Below, one piece after another: positions 1 to 8,571 of a stretch of DNA of 64,000 nucleotides. How positions within the stretch are numbered: position 1 is the first letter of the stretch; each line of letters starts with the position of its first letter. Both the position numbers and the translations under genes were made by a program. This DNA is from Caloramator mitchellensis (GTDB taxonomy: Bacteria > Bacillota > Clostridia > Clostridiales > Caloramatoraceae). The stretch is taken from positions 124,001 to 188,000 of the forward strand of contig NZ_LKHP01000001.1 in NCBI RefSeq assembly GCF_001440545.1, written 5' to 3'. The notes beneath the pieces were generated by a model. It worked only from the letters and a program-made list of their open reading frames with translations, was not told where the DNA came from and searched no databases.

Positions 1-2
1 GC

Positions 3-530
3 TATTTTATTGGTATAGATACATCGGATATAGTTATTCAAAATTCAACAAAAATTGCAAAACAGTTAGGATATAGAAATATGGAATTTATCAAGGGGAA
101 TATTAAGGATTATATGCCTGAAAAAAGGATAGATATTGTTATAAGCCTTCACGCTTGTGACATTGCTACTGACCTAGCATTAGGAGCTGCAATACAATTT
201 AATTCAAAGGCAATTTTTGCAGTTCCCTGCTGCCATAGAGAATTATTAGAACAGGTTAAGTTTGAGAATTTAAATGAAATTTTTAAACATGGTATCTTTA
301 AGTCGAGATTTTCAGACCTTTTAACTGACGGAATAAGGGGATTATTGTTAGAGTCTGCAGGATACAAGGTATCCATTGTAGAATATATTTCTCCGCTTGA
401 AACTCCTAAAAACTTGTTAATAAGGGCTATAAAAGTATCTGATAGAAATGTTAAGGCGATTGAAGAATACAAAAAACTCAAAAATTTATTCTCTATTCAG
501 CCATACTTAGAACGATATTTAAATTTATAA
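3..530 (+). CDS. SAM-dependent methyltransferase, C-terminal part (5' end outside window)
   Basis: The reading frame is open from the first bases, well before the internal ATG at 81, so the gene starts upstream of the window. The visible part reads FIGIDTSDIVIQNS, which looks like the acidic SAM-binding strand of a Rossmann methyltransferase, then a strand IDIVISLHACD and a motif AVPCCHREL. The LHACD...PCCH combination is typical of the Methyltransf_32/GSTCD-like family, whose substrates are mostly unknown. A palindromic repeat follows the stop codon, so the gene ends its transcription unit. Family assignment is by motif recognition only; the substrate cannot be inferred. Confidence 0.7.
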   Translation, partial: YFIGIDTSDIVIQNSTKIAKQLGYRNMEFIKGNIKDYMPEKRIDIVISLHACDIATDLALGAAIQFNSKAIFAVPCCHRELLEQVKFENLNEIFKHGIFKSRFSDLLTDGIRGLLLESAGYKVSIVEYISPLETPKNLLIRAIKVSDRNVKAIEEYKKLKNLFSIQPYLERYLNL

Positions 531-540
531 TATTATTTTG

Positions 541-637
541 AATCCCATGAATGGTTTCAAAGGGCGTTATTAAAACAAATCAAATCCAAAGTGTATTTGT
601 GAGTATAAATTAGCCCTAGAAATCATAACATGGGATT
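541..637. repeat. Imperfect palindromic repeat, copy 1
   Basis: The left arm AATCCCATGAATGGTTTC (541-558) pairs with GAAATCATAACATGGGATT (619-637). An inner AGGGC/GCCCT pair lies just inside the arms. A run of T follows the right arm, so this copy may also terminate transcription of the upstream methyltransferase gene. It shares its arm core with elements at about 6451, 24972, 37463 and 51832. Confidence 0.6.
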
Positions 638-700
638 TTTTAAAAAGTCCGTGGGATAAGTATAAGTTATTGCGTCTATTATAGTAGAAGGAAAGGAGAG

Positions 701-1753
701 ATGATTATGAGAAGAATTGGGACAATTTCATCAGCTATAGGATTTATATTTCTTGGAATTTGGATGATGCTTGAAAAAACAAATCCTCAAGTTGCAAATT
801 CAGTATTTAAATTCTGGCCTGTATTGTTTATTATATTAGGAGCTGAAGTAATAGCCATTAATTCAAGAAAAATCGACGAAAAGATAGGCTTTAATCCATT
901 AATTATTTTTGTAATTTTGATTTACTTGTTTGTTAACGGGTTTCAATTTGTTACTAACAATTTTTTTGCAGGGAAGTTTGATTTTAATCCCTTCGAATTA
1001 AATATAGAAAGCTCAAGGTATAAACAGATTGGATTTAACCAGACTTATAAATTGAACACAAAACATCTGATATTACATTCTAATAATTTGGCTATTAATG
1101 TTAAAAAGTCGTCAGATAATAATTTATCACTTGATGGCAGAGCATATTTTGATAAAAACACTTTTTATCATGAGTTTAAACCTACAATTGAAGAAAACAG
1201 TGGTGTAACAAATATTTATTTTAATAATAAAGATATTAGAAGGATAGAATTGCAAATTGAGATACCTGAAAATATTGATTTTGACATTATTTCTGATAAT
1301 CTAAAATTAGAGGGAGATACCCAAGTAAACGAATATAAACTTGAAATTGACAATGGCAAGATAAATTTAAAAAACGCAAACAAACTTAATATAAATTGCA
1401 ACAATATCGATATGGATGTTGTTAATATCAAGACGATTAATATTGATGGAGATAATGGAAATATAAATATAAAAGGAAGAACAGAGGTTTTAAATATTGA
1501 CATAGATAATGCAAAACTAAATATAAATAATTATGATTTAAAAAATTTTAAAATAAATTTGGACAGTGGAGTAGTTAACTTGATAACTAATGAAAAAAAT
1601 GTAGATGCAGATTTAACAATAAACAGTGGGGTATGCAAACTAAACAATGAAAACAGAGTTAATTCGGGAATAAAAAAGGTTTTGGGAACGGGTGCTAATA
1701 AATTAAAAATAGAAGTTAATAATGGGGTAATCAATTTTAAAAATGTGGAGTGA
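701..1753 (+). CDS. Membrane protein with LiaF-like N-terminus and repetitive beta-rich C-terminal domain
   Basis: A 350-residue protein. The N-terminus has three predicted membrane segments (about residues 5-24, 36-52 and 65-80), resembling the LiaI/LiaF-type DUF5668 region. From about residue 110 it consists of short alternating strands rich in Asn, Asp and Ile, which suggests a DUF4097-like beta-solenoid. AGGAAAGGAG at about 689-699 places the ATG at 701. Its TGA overlaps the ATG of the sigma factor gene, so the two are translationally coupled. A role in sensing envelope state for the ECF sigma factor is inference from the neighbour; LiaF proteins are known regulators of envelope-stress signalling. 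Confidence 0.65.
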   Translation: MIMRRIGTISSAIGFIFLGIWMMLEKTNPQVANSVFKFWPVLFIILGAEVIAINSRKIDEKIGFNPLIIFVILIYLFVNGFQFVTNNFFAGKFDFNPFELNIESSRYKQIGFNQTYKLNTKHLILHSNNLAINVKKSSDNNLSLDGRAYFDKNTFYHEFKPTIEENSGVTNIYFNNKDIRRIELQIEIPENIDFDIISDNLKLEGDTQVNEYKLEIDNGKINLKNANKLNINCNNIDMDVVNIKTINIDGDNGNINIKGRTEVLNIDIDNAKLNINNYDLKNFKINLDSGVVNLITNEKNVDADLTINSGVCKLNNENRVNSGIKKVLGTGANKLKIEVNNGVINFKNVE

Positions 1754-2304
1754 TGCAGTTGGACGATAAAGAATTGATTGAAAGGATAAGGAATGGTGAT
1801 GAAGATTGCTTTGTTGAATTTGTTAATAAGCATAAAAATAAATTAGTTATGTTCTGCTATACCTATACAAAGGATATAAATGAAGCTGAGGACCTTTCTC
1901 AAGAAGTGTTTATTAAATTTTACCAGAATTTAAGAAGTTTCAGATTTGAATGTTCCATATCCACATATTTATTCAGAATAGCAAGAAATCTAAGTATTGA
2001 CTATATAAGGAGAAAAAGAATAAAGCAGGTATTTGGACTATTTGATGTATTGAAGGATGATTTTGATTACGATAAAACTGATGAAAGGATTTTTGTTAGA
2101 AAGTGCATTTTAGAACTTCCTGAAAATTTAAGAACTATCATCGTTTTGTATTATTATATAGGATTTAAAGAAAGTGAAATATCAAATATACTAAATATTT
2201 CACCCAAAGCTGTTGAGGGAAGAATATATAGGGCAAAACAAAAATTGAAGAAAGAGTTAGAAAAAGGGGAGGTTTTAATATGCAAAGAAGAGAGGATGAA
2301 TTAG
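1753..2304 (+). CDS. ECF-type RNA polymerase sigma factor
   Basis: A 183-residue sigma-70 family protein with only regions 2 and 4. Region 2 spans about residues 15-90, including the core-binding stretch EAEDLSQEVFIKFYQNL and the ISTYLFRIARNLSIDYIRRKR segment for -10 recognition. Region 4 spans about 120-172 with the helix-turn-helix ESEISNILNISPKAVEGR. The ATG at 1753 overlaps the preceding TGA; a GTG at 1750 in the same frame is less likely. No recognisable zinc anti-sigma factor is encoded nearby; the next two genes are small membrane proteins, and the next gene start lies within this gene's end. Assignment to ECF is secure, the subgroup is not. Confidence 0.93.
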   Translation: MQLDDKELIERIRNGDEDCFVEFVNKHKNKLVMFCYTYTKDINEAEDLSQEVFIKFYQNLRSFRFECSISTYLFRIARNLSIDYIRRKRIKQVFGLFDVLKDDFDYDKTDERIFVRKCILELPENLRTIIVLYYYIGFKESEISNILNISPKAVEGRIYRAKQKLKKELEKGEVLICKEERMN

Positions 2305-2558
2305 ATTTATTTATAAAGAATTCCTTTGAAGACATCAAAATAAGCAATAATTACAATGCTAAGCTATTTGAAAAGTTAAATGGGCATAAAAATAATAAAT
2401 CAATTAGCATACCAGGCGTTTGCTTTATTACTTCAGGCGTTTTGCTAATACTCATGAACTTAACTAATTATTACTACAGGTTTTTTGAATGGCAATATAC
2501 AATTAATGCAGAACTTAATATTTTATTTCAAAACATAAATAAGTTGTTAGGAGTGTGA
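2280..2558 (+). CDS. Small single-pass membrane protein, candidate anti-sigma factor
   Basis: A 92-residue protein starting 25 bases before the end of the sigma factor gene. The first 40 or so residues are charged and presumably cytoplasmic (EDELDLFIKNSFEDIKIS), followed by one hydrophobic segment at about 43-63 and a roughly 30-residue tail. I recognise no family. The order sigma gene then one-pass membrane protein, with overlapping reading frames, is the classic arrangement for an ECF anti-sigma factor, so that role is plausible but unproven. Confidence 0.6.
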   Translation: MQRREDELDLFIKNSFEDIKISNNYNAKLFEKLNGHKNNKSISIPGVCFITSGVLLILMNLTNYYYRFFEWQYTINAELNILFQNINKLLGV

Positions 2559-2563
2559 AAAAT

Positions 2564-3049
2564 ATGAGAAGAAATAGTTTGCTTACTTTTTTGTCAGCCT
2601 TGATTCCAGGTGTAGGATATATGTATTTAGGACTTGTAAGAAGAGGAATCCAATTCTTAATCTTATTCTTACTCGTTGAGCCTGTGTTTGATATGGTGGG
2701 TTTAGGATTTTTATCAACCATTGTTAAAGTTCCAATATGGTTCTACACATTCTTTGATACTTTCAATTTAGCTAATAAAATTGACAGGGGCGAAATTGTC
2801 CATGACAGCGACTTGTTTGGAAACGGAAACTTTAGAATTAATGAAAGTATAAGCAATTTGTTTAGCAATAAATTTTTAACATTAGTTGGATGGGGATTAA
2901 TTCTAATAGGAATAATTGCAGTATTTAATAAAATGTTTTATGGATATGAATTGTATAATTTAATAAGGTCTTACATTAGCACATATTTCGTTCCGGTGCT
3001 GTTTATTGCAATTGGTGCTTATTTGCTGCTAAAAAATAAGAGATTATAA
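2564..3049 (+). CDS. Multi-pass membrane protein with TM2-like N-terminus and DUF5668-like C-terminus
   Basis: About 161 residues. The N-terminal part, SALIPGVGYMYLGLVRRGIQ, resembles the TM2-like proteins that often sit beside LiaF-like genes. Hydrophobic segments lie at about residues 8-30, 33-50, 105-125 and 135-155, the last two resembling the LiaI/LiaF pair. The frame is also open from a GTG at 2555, but TTAGGAG (2546-2552) is better spaced for the ATG at 2564. It is the last gene of the sigma operon and ends at a strong hairpin. Confidence 0.6.
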   Translation: MRRNSLLTFLSALIPGVGYMYLGLVRRGIQFLILFLLVEPVFDMVGLGFLSTIVKVPIWFYTFFDTFNLANKIDRGEIVHDSDLFGNGNFRINESISNLFSNKFLTLVGWGLILIGIIAVFNKMFYGYELYNLIRSYISTYFVPVLFIAIGAYLLLKNKRL

Positions 3050-3073
3050 ATTTGTAAATGCTGCTAAAAAATT

Positions 3074-3108
3074 AAGCCCCAAAGATATGGAATTATATCA
3101 TGGGGCTT
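3074..3108. terminator. Bidirectional terminator between convergent genes
   Basis: AAGCCCCA (3074-3081) pairs with TGGGGCTT (3101-3108), with a secondary GATAT/ATATC stem inside the loop. Runs of T follow on the plus strand and of A precede it, so it can serve both the sigma operon and the HAD gene. Confidence 0.8.
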
Positions 3109-3127
3109 TTTAATCAAATATTTTAAA

Positions 3128-3787
3128 TTATTTGCAGTATTTTGTTAAAATTGAATCATAGTCGTGAACAAGCTCATCTACATATTCCGCAAATTCTTCA
3201 GGCGTGCAGGTTCCATGTTCGTCAAATATTCCGGTTACCTTCATACCGGCTTTTTTTGCTCCTGTAGCACCTGAAATTGTATCTTCGAACACAAGACAAT
3301 GCTGAGGTTCAACATTTAGCCTTCTTGCAGTTTCTAAAAAAACATCGGGTTCAGTTTTGGTTTTAGATACTTCGTCAGTTGTAACAATCACTTCAAAATA
3401 TTTAAGTATTTCATTTCTAGTCAGAACAGATTCAACTAAATCCTTAGAATTACTTGTAGCAATTCCAATTTTATAGCCATTGTTTTTTAAATACTCAAGA
3501 AACTCCTTTACTCCTTTTTTAATTTCTATAACAGAGGAATAGTATTCTGATACCATCTCTGACCATTCAACCATTATTTCCTCTACAGAATCTTTAATTC
3601 CGAATTTTTCTTTGAAATATAGTGCTGTATCAACAAAGCTCAAACCCTCTATAGTTTTTTGCAACTCTTCAGGGGGTGTGATACCATGTTTTTTCAAAAA
3701 CTCGATATCAACTTGTTTCCAAACCCATAAAGAATCGATTAAAGTTCCATCCAAATCAAATATAACTGCTTTAATATTTGCTAGCAT
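3128..3787 (-). CDS. HAD-superfamily hydrolase, beta-phosphoglucomutase-like subfamily
   Basis: A 219-residue haloacid dehalogenase-type phosphatase or phosphomutase. Motif I is DLDGTLIDS near residue 11, with the nucleophilic and general-acid aspartates. Motif II is GIATSNSKDL, and motif IV is VFEDTISGATGAKKAG with the metal-binding acidic pair. An alpha-helical cap lies between motifs I and II. The family acts on small phosphorylated metabolites in the cytoplasm; the substrate is not predictable here. It is transcribed alone, converging with the sigma operon. Confidence 0.85.
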   Translation of the reverse strand: MLANIKAVIFDLDGTLIDSLWVWKQVDIEFLKKHGITPPEELQKTIEGLSFVDTALYFKEKFGIKDSVEEIMVEWSEMVSEYYSSVIEIKKGVKEFLEYLKNNGYKIGIATSNSKDLVESVLTRNEILKYFEVIVTTDEVSKTKTEPDVFLETARRLNVEPQHCLVFEDTISGATGAKKAGMKVTGIFDEHGTCTPEEFAEYVDELVHDYDSILTKYCK

Positions 3788-3869
3788 ATAAACACCTCGT
3801 TTTGAACATGATATATATTAAATTATACCAAATTAAAACAATAAAGCAAATTTGACAAAAAATTTACGA

Positions 3870-3886
3870 ATACCCAGCATAGGTAT
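3870..3886. promoter_or_regulatory. CstR/CsoR-like operator palindrome
   Basis: ATACCCAGCATAGGTAT is a 17-base interrupted palindrome (ATACC...GGTAT) directly upstream of the -35 box of the CoA-disulfide reductase gene. CstR, a CsoR-family persulfide sensor, is known to bind ATACCC/GGGTAT-type sites before rhodanese/TusA genes. The match is not perfect and no csoR/cstR gene lies in the window. Confidence 0.45.
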
Positions 3887-3887
3887 A

Positions 3888-3916
3888 TTGACATTGTCTG
3901 AAATTTATCATATTAT
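3888..3916 (+). promoter_or_regulatory. Sigma-A-type promoter of the CoA-disulfide reductase gene
   Basis: TTGACA (3888-3893) and TATTAT (3911-3916) are separated by exactly 17 bases, close to consensus. The start codon follows about 40 bases downstream. Confidence 0.7.
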
Positions 3917-3954
3917 TAATCTGTAAATTAATTTTTTAACAAGGAGATGAAAGC

Positions 3955-6405
3955 ATGAGTAAGAAAGTTATTATTATAGGTGGAGTTGCAGGAGGAGCAA
4001 GTGCTGCAGCAAGACTTAGAAGACTTGATGAAAATATAGAAATAGTAATGTTTGAAAGAGGAGATTATATATCATTTGCAAACTGTGGCCTGCCTTATTA
4101 TATAGGTGGAACTATAAGCGAAAGACAAAATTTATTAGTTCAAACCGAAGAAGGCATGGAAAAAAGATTTAATATTGATATTAGAGTTAGAAGTGAAGTT
4201 ACCAAAATAGACAGGGCAAATAAAGAAGTAGAAGTTTTTTCGGAAGGTAAAACATATAGAGAAAAATATGATTATATAATATTATCCCCTGGGGCTGCAC
4301 CATTTGTGCCACAAATACCGGGTGTAGATAAAAAGAACATTTTTACATTAAGAAATATGGCTGATGTAGATAGAATTAAGTCTTTTATAAATGAAAAATC
4401 GCCCAAAAAGGCTGTAGTAGTTGGTGGAGGATTCATTGGGGTTGAAGTGGCAGAAAATTTAAAGGACGCTGGTCTTGAGGTTACGCTGATAGAAGCAATG
4501 GACCAGATACTTGGACCGTTTGATATTGAAATGGCCAGGATTTTAGAAAAGGAAATGAATGACCATGGGGTAGACGTAATCACCTCAGATGGTGTAGAAA
4601 AATTTGAAGGAAATGAAAGATTAAACATTTCACTAAAAAGCGGTAAGAAAGTAGAAGCAGACTTGGTAATAATGGCTATAGGCGTTAGACCTGAAATAAA
4701 GCTGGCTAAGGAAGCTGGGCTTGAAATTGGTGAACGTGGAGGAATAAAAGTTGATGAATATCTAAGAACAAGCGACCCTAATATATATGCTGTTGGAGAT
4801 GCAATCGAAGTTAAGGATTTGGTTACTGATTCAATGGCTTTAATCCCGCTTGCCGGACCTGCGAATAAGCAAGGAAGAATAGCAGCAGACAATATTTGTG
4901 GACGAAATGTTAAATTTGTGTCAGCACAGGGAACATCGATATTAAAGGTGTTTGATATGACTGCTGCAGCAACAGGAGCTAATGAAAAGATGTTAAAAAG
5001 AATGGGTATTCCATATTTAAAATCATATACCCATTCAGGCTCACATGCAGGATACTATCCAGGTGCATTTACTCTTACTATAAAATTATTATTCTCGCCA
5101 ACAGACGGAAAAGTTTTGGGAGCCCAAGTCGTTGGAAGGGATGGAGTTGATAAAAGAATTGACGTATTAGCAACAGCAATAAGGCACGGCCTTACTGTAT
5201 ATGATTTAGAGGAATTAGAGCTTGCTTATGCTCCTCCCTATTCTTCTGCAAAGGACCCAGTCAATATGGCAGGATTTACAGCAGCAAATGTTCTAAGAGG
5301 AGATATGAAAATAGTTCACTGGGATGAACTTGAAAAATTAAATAAAGACGAATACTATATTTTAGATGTCAGAACAGATTTAGAGTTTGAAAATGGCTCG
5401 ATTGCAGGTGCTATTAACATACCAGTTGATGAAATAAGAAACAGAATGAATGAAATCCCTAAGAATAAGAAAATAGTTGTTTACTGCAAGGTTGGGTTAA
5501 GAGGGTATATTGCCTACAGAATATTAGTTCAAAATGGTTTTGATGTTTACAATTTGAGCGGCGGATATGACATTTATCAAGCTTCAATAAAAAGATATGG
5601 TGAAGGAATCAAATTAAATGATGAAATGACAAGGATAGAAGAAAAGGAAGTTGCAACTGATATTGAAATTAAAAAGACTATTAAAGTGGATGCGTGTGGA
5701 CTTCAATGTCCAGGACCAATTTTGAAGGTAAAAAATGAGATAGAAAAAATTAAAACTGGTGAAATACTCGAAGTCCATGTTACAGACCCAGCATTTTCAA
5801 ACGATATAAAGGCTTGGTGTGGAAGAACAGGAAATATATTATTAAAAATTGACAGAACTGCTGGTTCTTATGTTGCTTATATTCAAAAAGGAAATTCCAT
5901 GAGTCAAGTTGCGGTATCAACAACTTCTAATGTAAGACAGGGTAAAAATATACTTGTATTTAGTGGAGATTTAGATAAAGCAATTGCATCTTTTATTATT
6001 GCTAATGGTGCTGCAGCTATGGGAAGGCCTGTTACCATGTTCTTTACATTCTGGGGATTAAATGTATTAAGAAAAGATGTAGCACCAAAGGTAAACAAAA
6101 ATTTTATTGAAAAAATGTTTGCAAAAATGATGCCACAGGGAAGCAAAAGGCTAAGCCTTTCAAGGATGAATATGGGTGGCCTAGGTGCAAAAATGATTAG
6201 AGGATTGATGGCAAAGAAAAATATAGCATCTTTAGAAGAGTTAATAGAACAGGCAAAGTATAATGGTGTTAGACTTGTAGCATGTTCTATGTCAATGGAC
6301 CTTATGGGTATTAGAAAAGAAGAGTTGATTGATGGAGTAGAATTAGGTGGAGTAGCAACATTCCTTGCGGAAGCAGAAAATGCTGATACAAACTTATTCA
6401 TATAA
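3955..6405 (+). CDS. CoA-disulfide reductase / rhodanese / TusA / DsrE four-domain fusion
   Basis: An 816-residue cytoplasmic flavoprotein. Residues 1-330 are a pyridine-nucleotide disulfide oxidoreductase with the FAD motif IIIGGVAGGASAAARLR and the single redox cysteine of CoADR enzymes in FANCGLPYYIGG (Cys44). The dimerisation domain follows to about 440, then a rhodanese domain (about 455-550) with catalytic Cys in VVYCKVGLRG, a TusA/SirA domain (about 575-650) with DACGLQCPGPIL, and a DsrE-like domain (about 660-816) with a cysteine in LVACSMSMDLMG. Such fusions reduce CoA disulfide or persulfide and relay sulfane sulfur between cysteines. GGAG before the ATG fixes the start. It is monocistronic, with its own promoter and operator-like site upstream and a palindrome downstream. 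Confidence 0.92.
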   Translation: MSKKVIIIGGVAGGASAAARLRRLDENIEIVMFERGDYISFANCGLPYYIGGTISERQNLLVQTEEGMEKRFNIDIRVRSEVTKIDRANKEVEVFSEGKTYREKYDYIILSPGAAPFVPQIPGVDKKNIFTLRNMADVDRIKSFINEKSPKKAVVVGGGFIGVEVAENLKDAGLEVTLIEAMDQILGPFDIEMARILEKEMNDHGVDVITSDGVEKFEGNERLNISLKSGKKVEADLVIMAIGVRPEIKLAKEAGLEIGERGGIKVDEYLRTSDPNIYAVGDAIEVKDLVTDSMALIPLAGPANKQGRIAADNICGRNVKFVSAQGTSILKVFDMTAAATGANEKMLKRMGIPYLKSYTHSGSHAGYYPGAFTLTIKLLFSPTDGKVLGAQVVGRDGVDKRIDVLATAIRHGLTVYDLEELELAYAPPYSSAKDPVNMAGFTAANVLRGDMKIVHWDELEKLNKDEYYILDVRTDLEFENGSIAGAINIPVDEIRNRMNEIPKNKKIVVYCKVGLRGYIAYRILVQNGFDVYNLSGGYDIYQASIKRYGEGIKLNDEMTRIEEKEVATDIEIKKTIKVDACGLQCPGPILKVKNEIEKIKTGEILEVHVTDPAFSNDIKAWCGRTGNILLKIDRTAGSYVAYIQKGNSMSQVAVSTTSNVRQGKNILVFSGDLDKAIASFIIANGAAAMGRPVTMFFTFWGLNVLRKDVAPKVNKNFIEKMFAKMMPQGSKRLSLSRMNMGGLGAKMIRGLMAKKNIASLEELIEQAKYNGVRLVACSMSMDLMGIRKEELIDGVELGGVATFLAEAENADTNLFI

Positions 6406-6450
6406 AATTAATAAACGTTGATTTGAATTTTTATTTGTAAGAAGTATAAG

Positions 6451-6489
6451 TCCCTATGAATGATTCTTTTAAAGAATCATTCATAGGGA
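6451..6489. repeat. Palindromic repeat, copy 2 (near-perfect hairpin)
   Basis: TCCCTATGAATGATTC (6451-6466) pairs perfectly with GAATCATTCATAGGGA (6474-6489). It lies between convergent genes and may act as a terminator, though the following T-run is interrupted. The TATGAATGATTC arm is shared with the other copies. Confidence 0.7.
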
Positions 6490-6559
6490 TAATTTTATTG
6501 TAACCACTCTAATTCAAGTGGATACCATGCTTATAGAGAAGATGTGCTACATCATAGAA

Positions 6560-7384
6560 TTACTTTATAAATAGTTTCTCAATAAGTGATAGCAACAATT
6601 CAATCAAAATCAATATAATTATCATCCATTCAAGTTTGGTCCCGCGCTTTGATTGGGCTAAACTGGAAAATATTTCTGTAATATCGAGCAATAATTCTGT
6701 TTTATGCTTTATCTTATCGTATCTATCATTGAGCTCAAACAGCTCTGATAGTTCAGAATAGAATTTTTCGGCGTCTTCGTTTTCCCAGGCGATTTTGGGT
6801 TTATCAAGCAGCATTATGTAGGATATTGTGTTGTATTTAAATCTTAAAATTTTGCTGGACATTTTAGCAAGGTTTTCGTCGCTTAGATTTAATTTTCCTT
6901 TTTCAAGAAAATTAACTATATCTTCGATTTTGTCAAGCAATATATCAATATCCTCTTCAATTTTTTCTAGTGCTACTGATTTAGCAAGAATTGTTGCAAT
7001 AATTGAAAAGTGATAGTCTTGAACTTTATTTAGTGTTACTGAATTATAGGTAATTTCAAGTTCTGAATTCGGACTAATGGACAGCTTAAAATCTTCCCTA
7101 ATAGTTGTAGGAGGATTGTTTTTTAAGTTTTTATCTATTTTTTTAAGGTAATTTATTATATCCTGTGTTTCATGGAAGGCCATATTAATGCAAACCACAC
7201 TTCCAAAACTGAATATATAAACATATCTGTCATCTGGCTTGCTTATAATGCCTTTTAAATTTTTTTCTCTAAGGATCAGAGGTTCTTCCCATTTAAACTT
7301 TTTATTAATCCCAAAATGGCCTGCAATTTCATTAAGATTTATTTCGCTGCTTATCATATAGGAGATAAATTCATAACTTGCCAT
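6560..7384 (-). CDS. RMD1/YagE-type (DUF155) family protein
   Basis: A 274-residue protein matching the RMD1/DUF155 layout: an N-terminal domain with YVYIFSFGSVVCINM (about residues 70-90), a helical middle with IIATILAKSVALEKIEEDID, and a C-terminal hydrophobic segment (about 250-270, MIIILILIELLLSLI) that would anchor it in the membrane. In fungi members are needed for meiotic division or mitochondrial translation; the bacterial function is unknown. AAAGGAGATG precedes the ATG. Next on the same strand is the AI-2E transporter, with a 64-base gap, so they may be co-transcribed. Confidence 0.75.
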   Translation of the reverse strand: MASYEFISYMISSEINLNEIAGHFGINKKFKWEEPLILREKNLKGIISKPDDRYVYIFSFGSVVCINMAFHETQDIINYLKKIDKNLKNNPPTTIREDFKLSISPNSELEITYNSVTLNKVQDYHFSIIATILAKSVALEKIEEDIDILLDKIEDIVNFLEKGKLNLSDENLAKMSSKILRFKYNTISYIMLLDKPKIAWENEDAEKFYSELSELFELNDRYDKIKHKTELLLDITEIFSSLAQSKRGTKLEWMIIILILIELLLSLIEKLFIK

Positions 7385-7448
7385 AAAAACATCTCCTTTA
7401 TTTTTATTTATTTATTTTTCCACATTAGAATAAATATAATACAATTCT

Positions 7449-8465
7449 TTAGGAGAAATCTACCTCAAGCAAATCTAATATAAATATAAAAAGTGGAATT
7501 CCAAGAAGTAACCCCCACACCCCTAAAAAGTGCTCCACAATAATTAAAACAATAAAAATAAAAAATGTAGGTAAATTAACTTTGTGTGACATCAGTTTAG
7601 GATACAGATAGTAACTTATAAATGCGTGAAAAATTATAATGAAAGATATTATTAAAATAATGTAATTTATTCCACCCACATCAAATGCAATAATTGAAAG
7701 AGGGACTACCGAAATTATCGTTCCTACCACCGGGATTAATGACAATATAAAAACTAAAACCCCAAGTCCAATAATATGGTTGAATTTTAGAAAATAAATA
7801 AAAACGATTGTTGCAATGCTATTGACTATTGCAACAACAAACTGAGATTGTAACACTTTGCCAAAAGAATCAATGAAGCTAGTAGATAAATTTTTGAAAT
7901 ATCCATATAACCAAGAAATTTTACTTTCTTTAAATTTCCTTACGAAACTCAAAACTTTATATTTTTCAAACATGAAAAACATGCTCAACACTAGAGCTGC
8001 TATAAAGTCAAAAGTAAAATGACCTATTTGACCCATTAGAACAAATACATGCTGAGTCCCTTCCAGAATATATTTTTTAATATCTATATGTTTTAATAAA
8101 AAGTTTATATATTCTGAACTTGAATAGTTTATTTTATCGTAATCAAAATTTTTTAATTCATCTAATATATCCAAAACCTGCTTTATCGTTATAGGTAAAT
8201 ATTTATATAATGAGTAAATAATCATAACAAAAATTATTAAATAAATAAAAACAGAAACTATAACATCATCAATATGAAAAATCTTTCTTATTTGTTTTGT
8301 TAAGGCTTTGTTAAGGCTGCTTATTAAAAAAGTAATTAAAAAAGTTAGAATAAATATATTTAAGAGATCCTTCATAATGTAAAACATAGTAAAAATGATA
8401 GCAAAAGCAAATAATTTCTTGAAATACTTGCTCTTTAATTTTTCATAAAGTTCTTTTGTATCCAT
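7449..8465 (-). CDS. AI-2E family transporter (UPF0118)
   Basis: A 338-residue polytopic membrane protein. It has paired N-terminal membrane segments (about 15-50), one at about 68-85, a long soluble loop (about 95-150) and four to five C-terminal segments with GLGVLVFILSLIPVVGTIIS and GVWGLLLGIPLFIF, which are hallmark motifs of the AI-2E/TqsA/UPF0118 family. Members export signalling molecules or act as Na+/H+ antiporters; the substrate is not inferable. RBS GAAGGGAAGAT is visible before the ATG. Confidence 0.88.
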   Translation of the reverse strand: MDTKELYEKLKSKYFKKLFAFAIIFTMFYIMKDLLNIFILTFLITFLISSLNKALTKQIRKIFHIDDVIVSVFIYLIIFVMIIYSLYKYLPITIKQVLDILDELKNFDYDKINYSSSEYINFLLKHIDIKKYILEGTQHVFVLMGQIGHFTFDFIAALVLSMFFMFEKYKVLSFVRKFKESKISWLYGYFKNLSTSFIDSFGKVLQSQFVVAIVNSIATIVFIYFLKFNHIIGLGVLVFILSLIPVVGTIISVVPLSIIAFDVGGINYIILIISFIIIFHAFISYYLYPKLMSHKVNLPTFFIFIVLIIVEHFLGVWGLLLGIPLFIFILDLLEVDFS

Positions 8466-8571
8466 AATATCTTCCCTTCTAAATTCTATAATAATATAAA
8501 TATAATTAATATTTTATTTGATTGCAACATAATTTAATTTTATAATATATTTAGAAAGGGGGAGAAGCCAA

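Noticed and set aside
673-676. CGTC upstream of the sigma operon as an ECF autoregulated -10 element
   Set aside because: No AAC-type -35 is found at 16-17 bases, so a four-base match alone is not evidence.
4272-4892. 206-codon minus-strand open frame inside the CoADR gene
   Set aside because: Shadow of the plus-strand gene; low-complexity Ser/Ile-rich translation with no RBS or domain.
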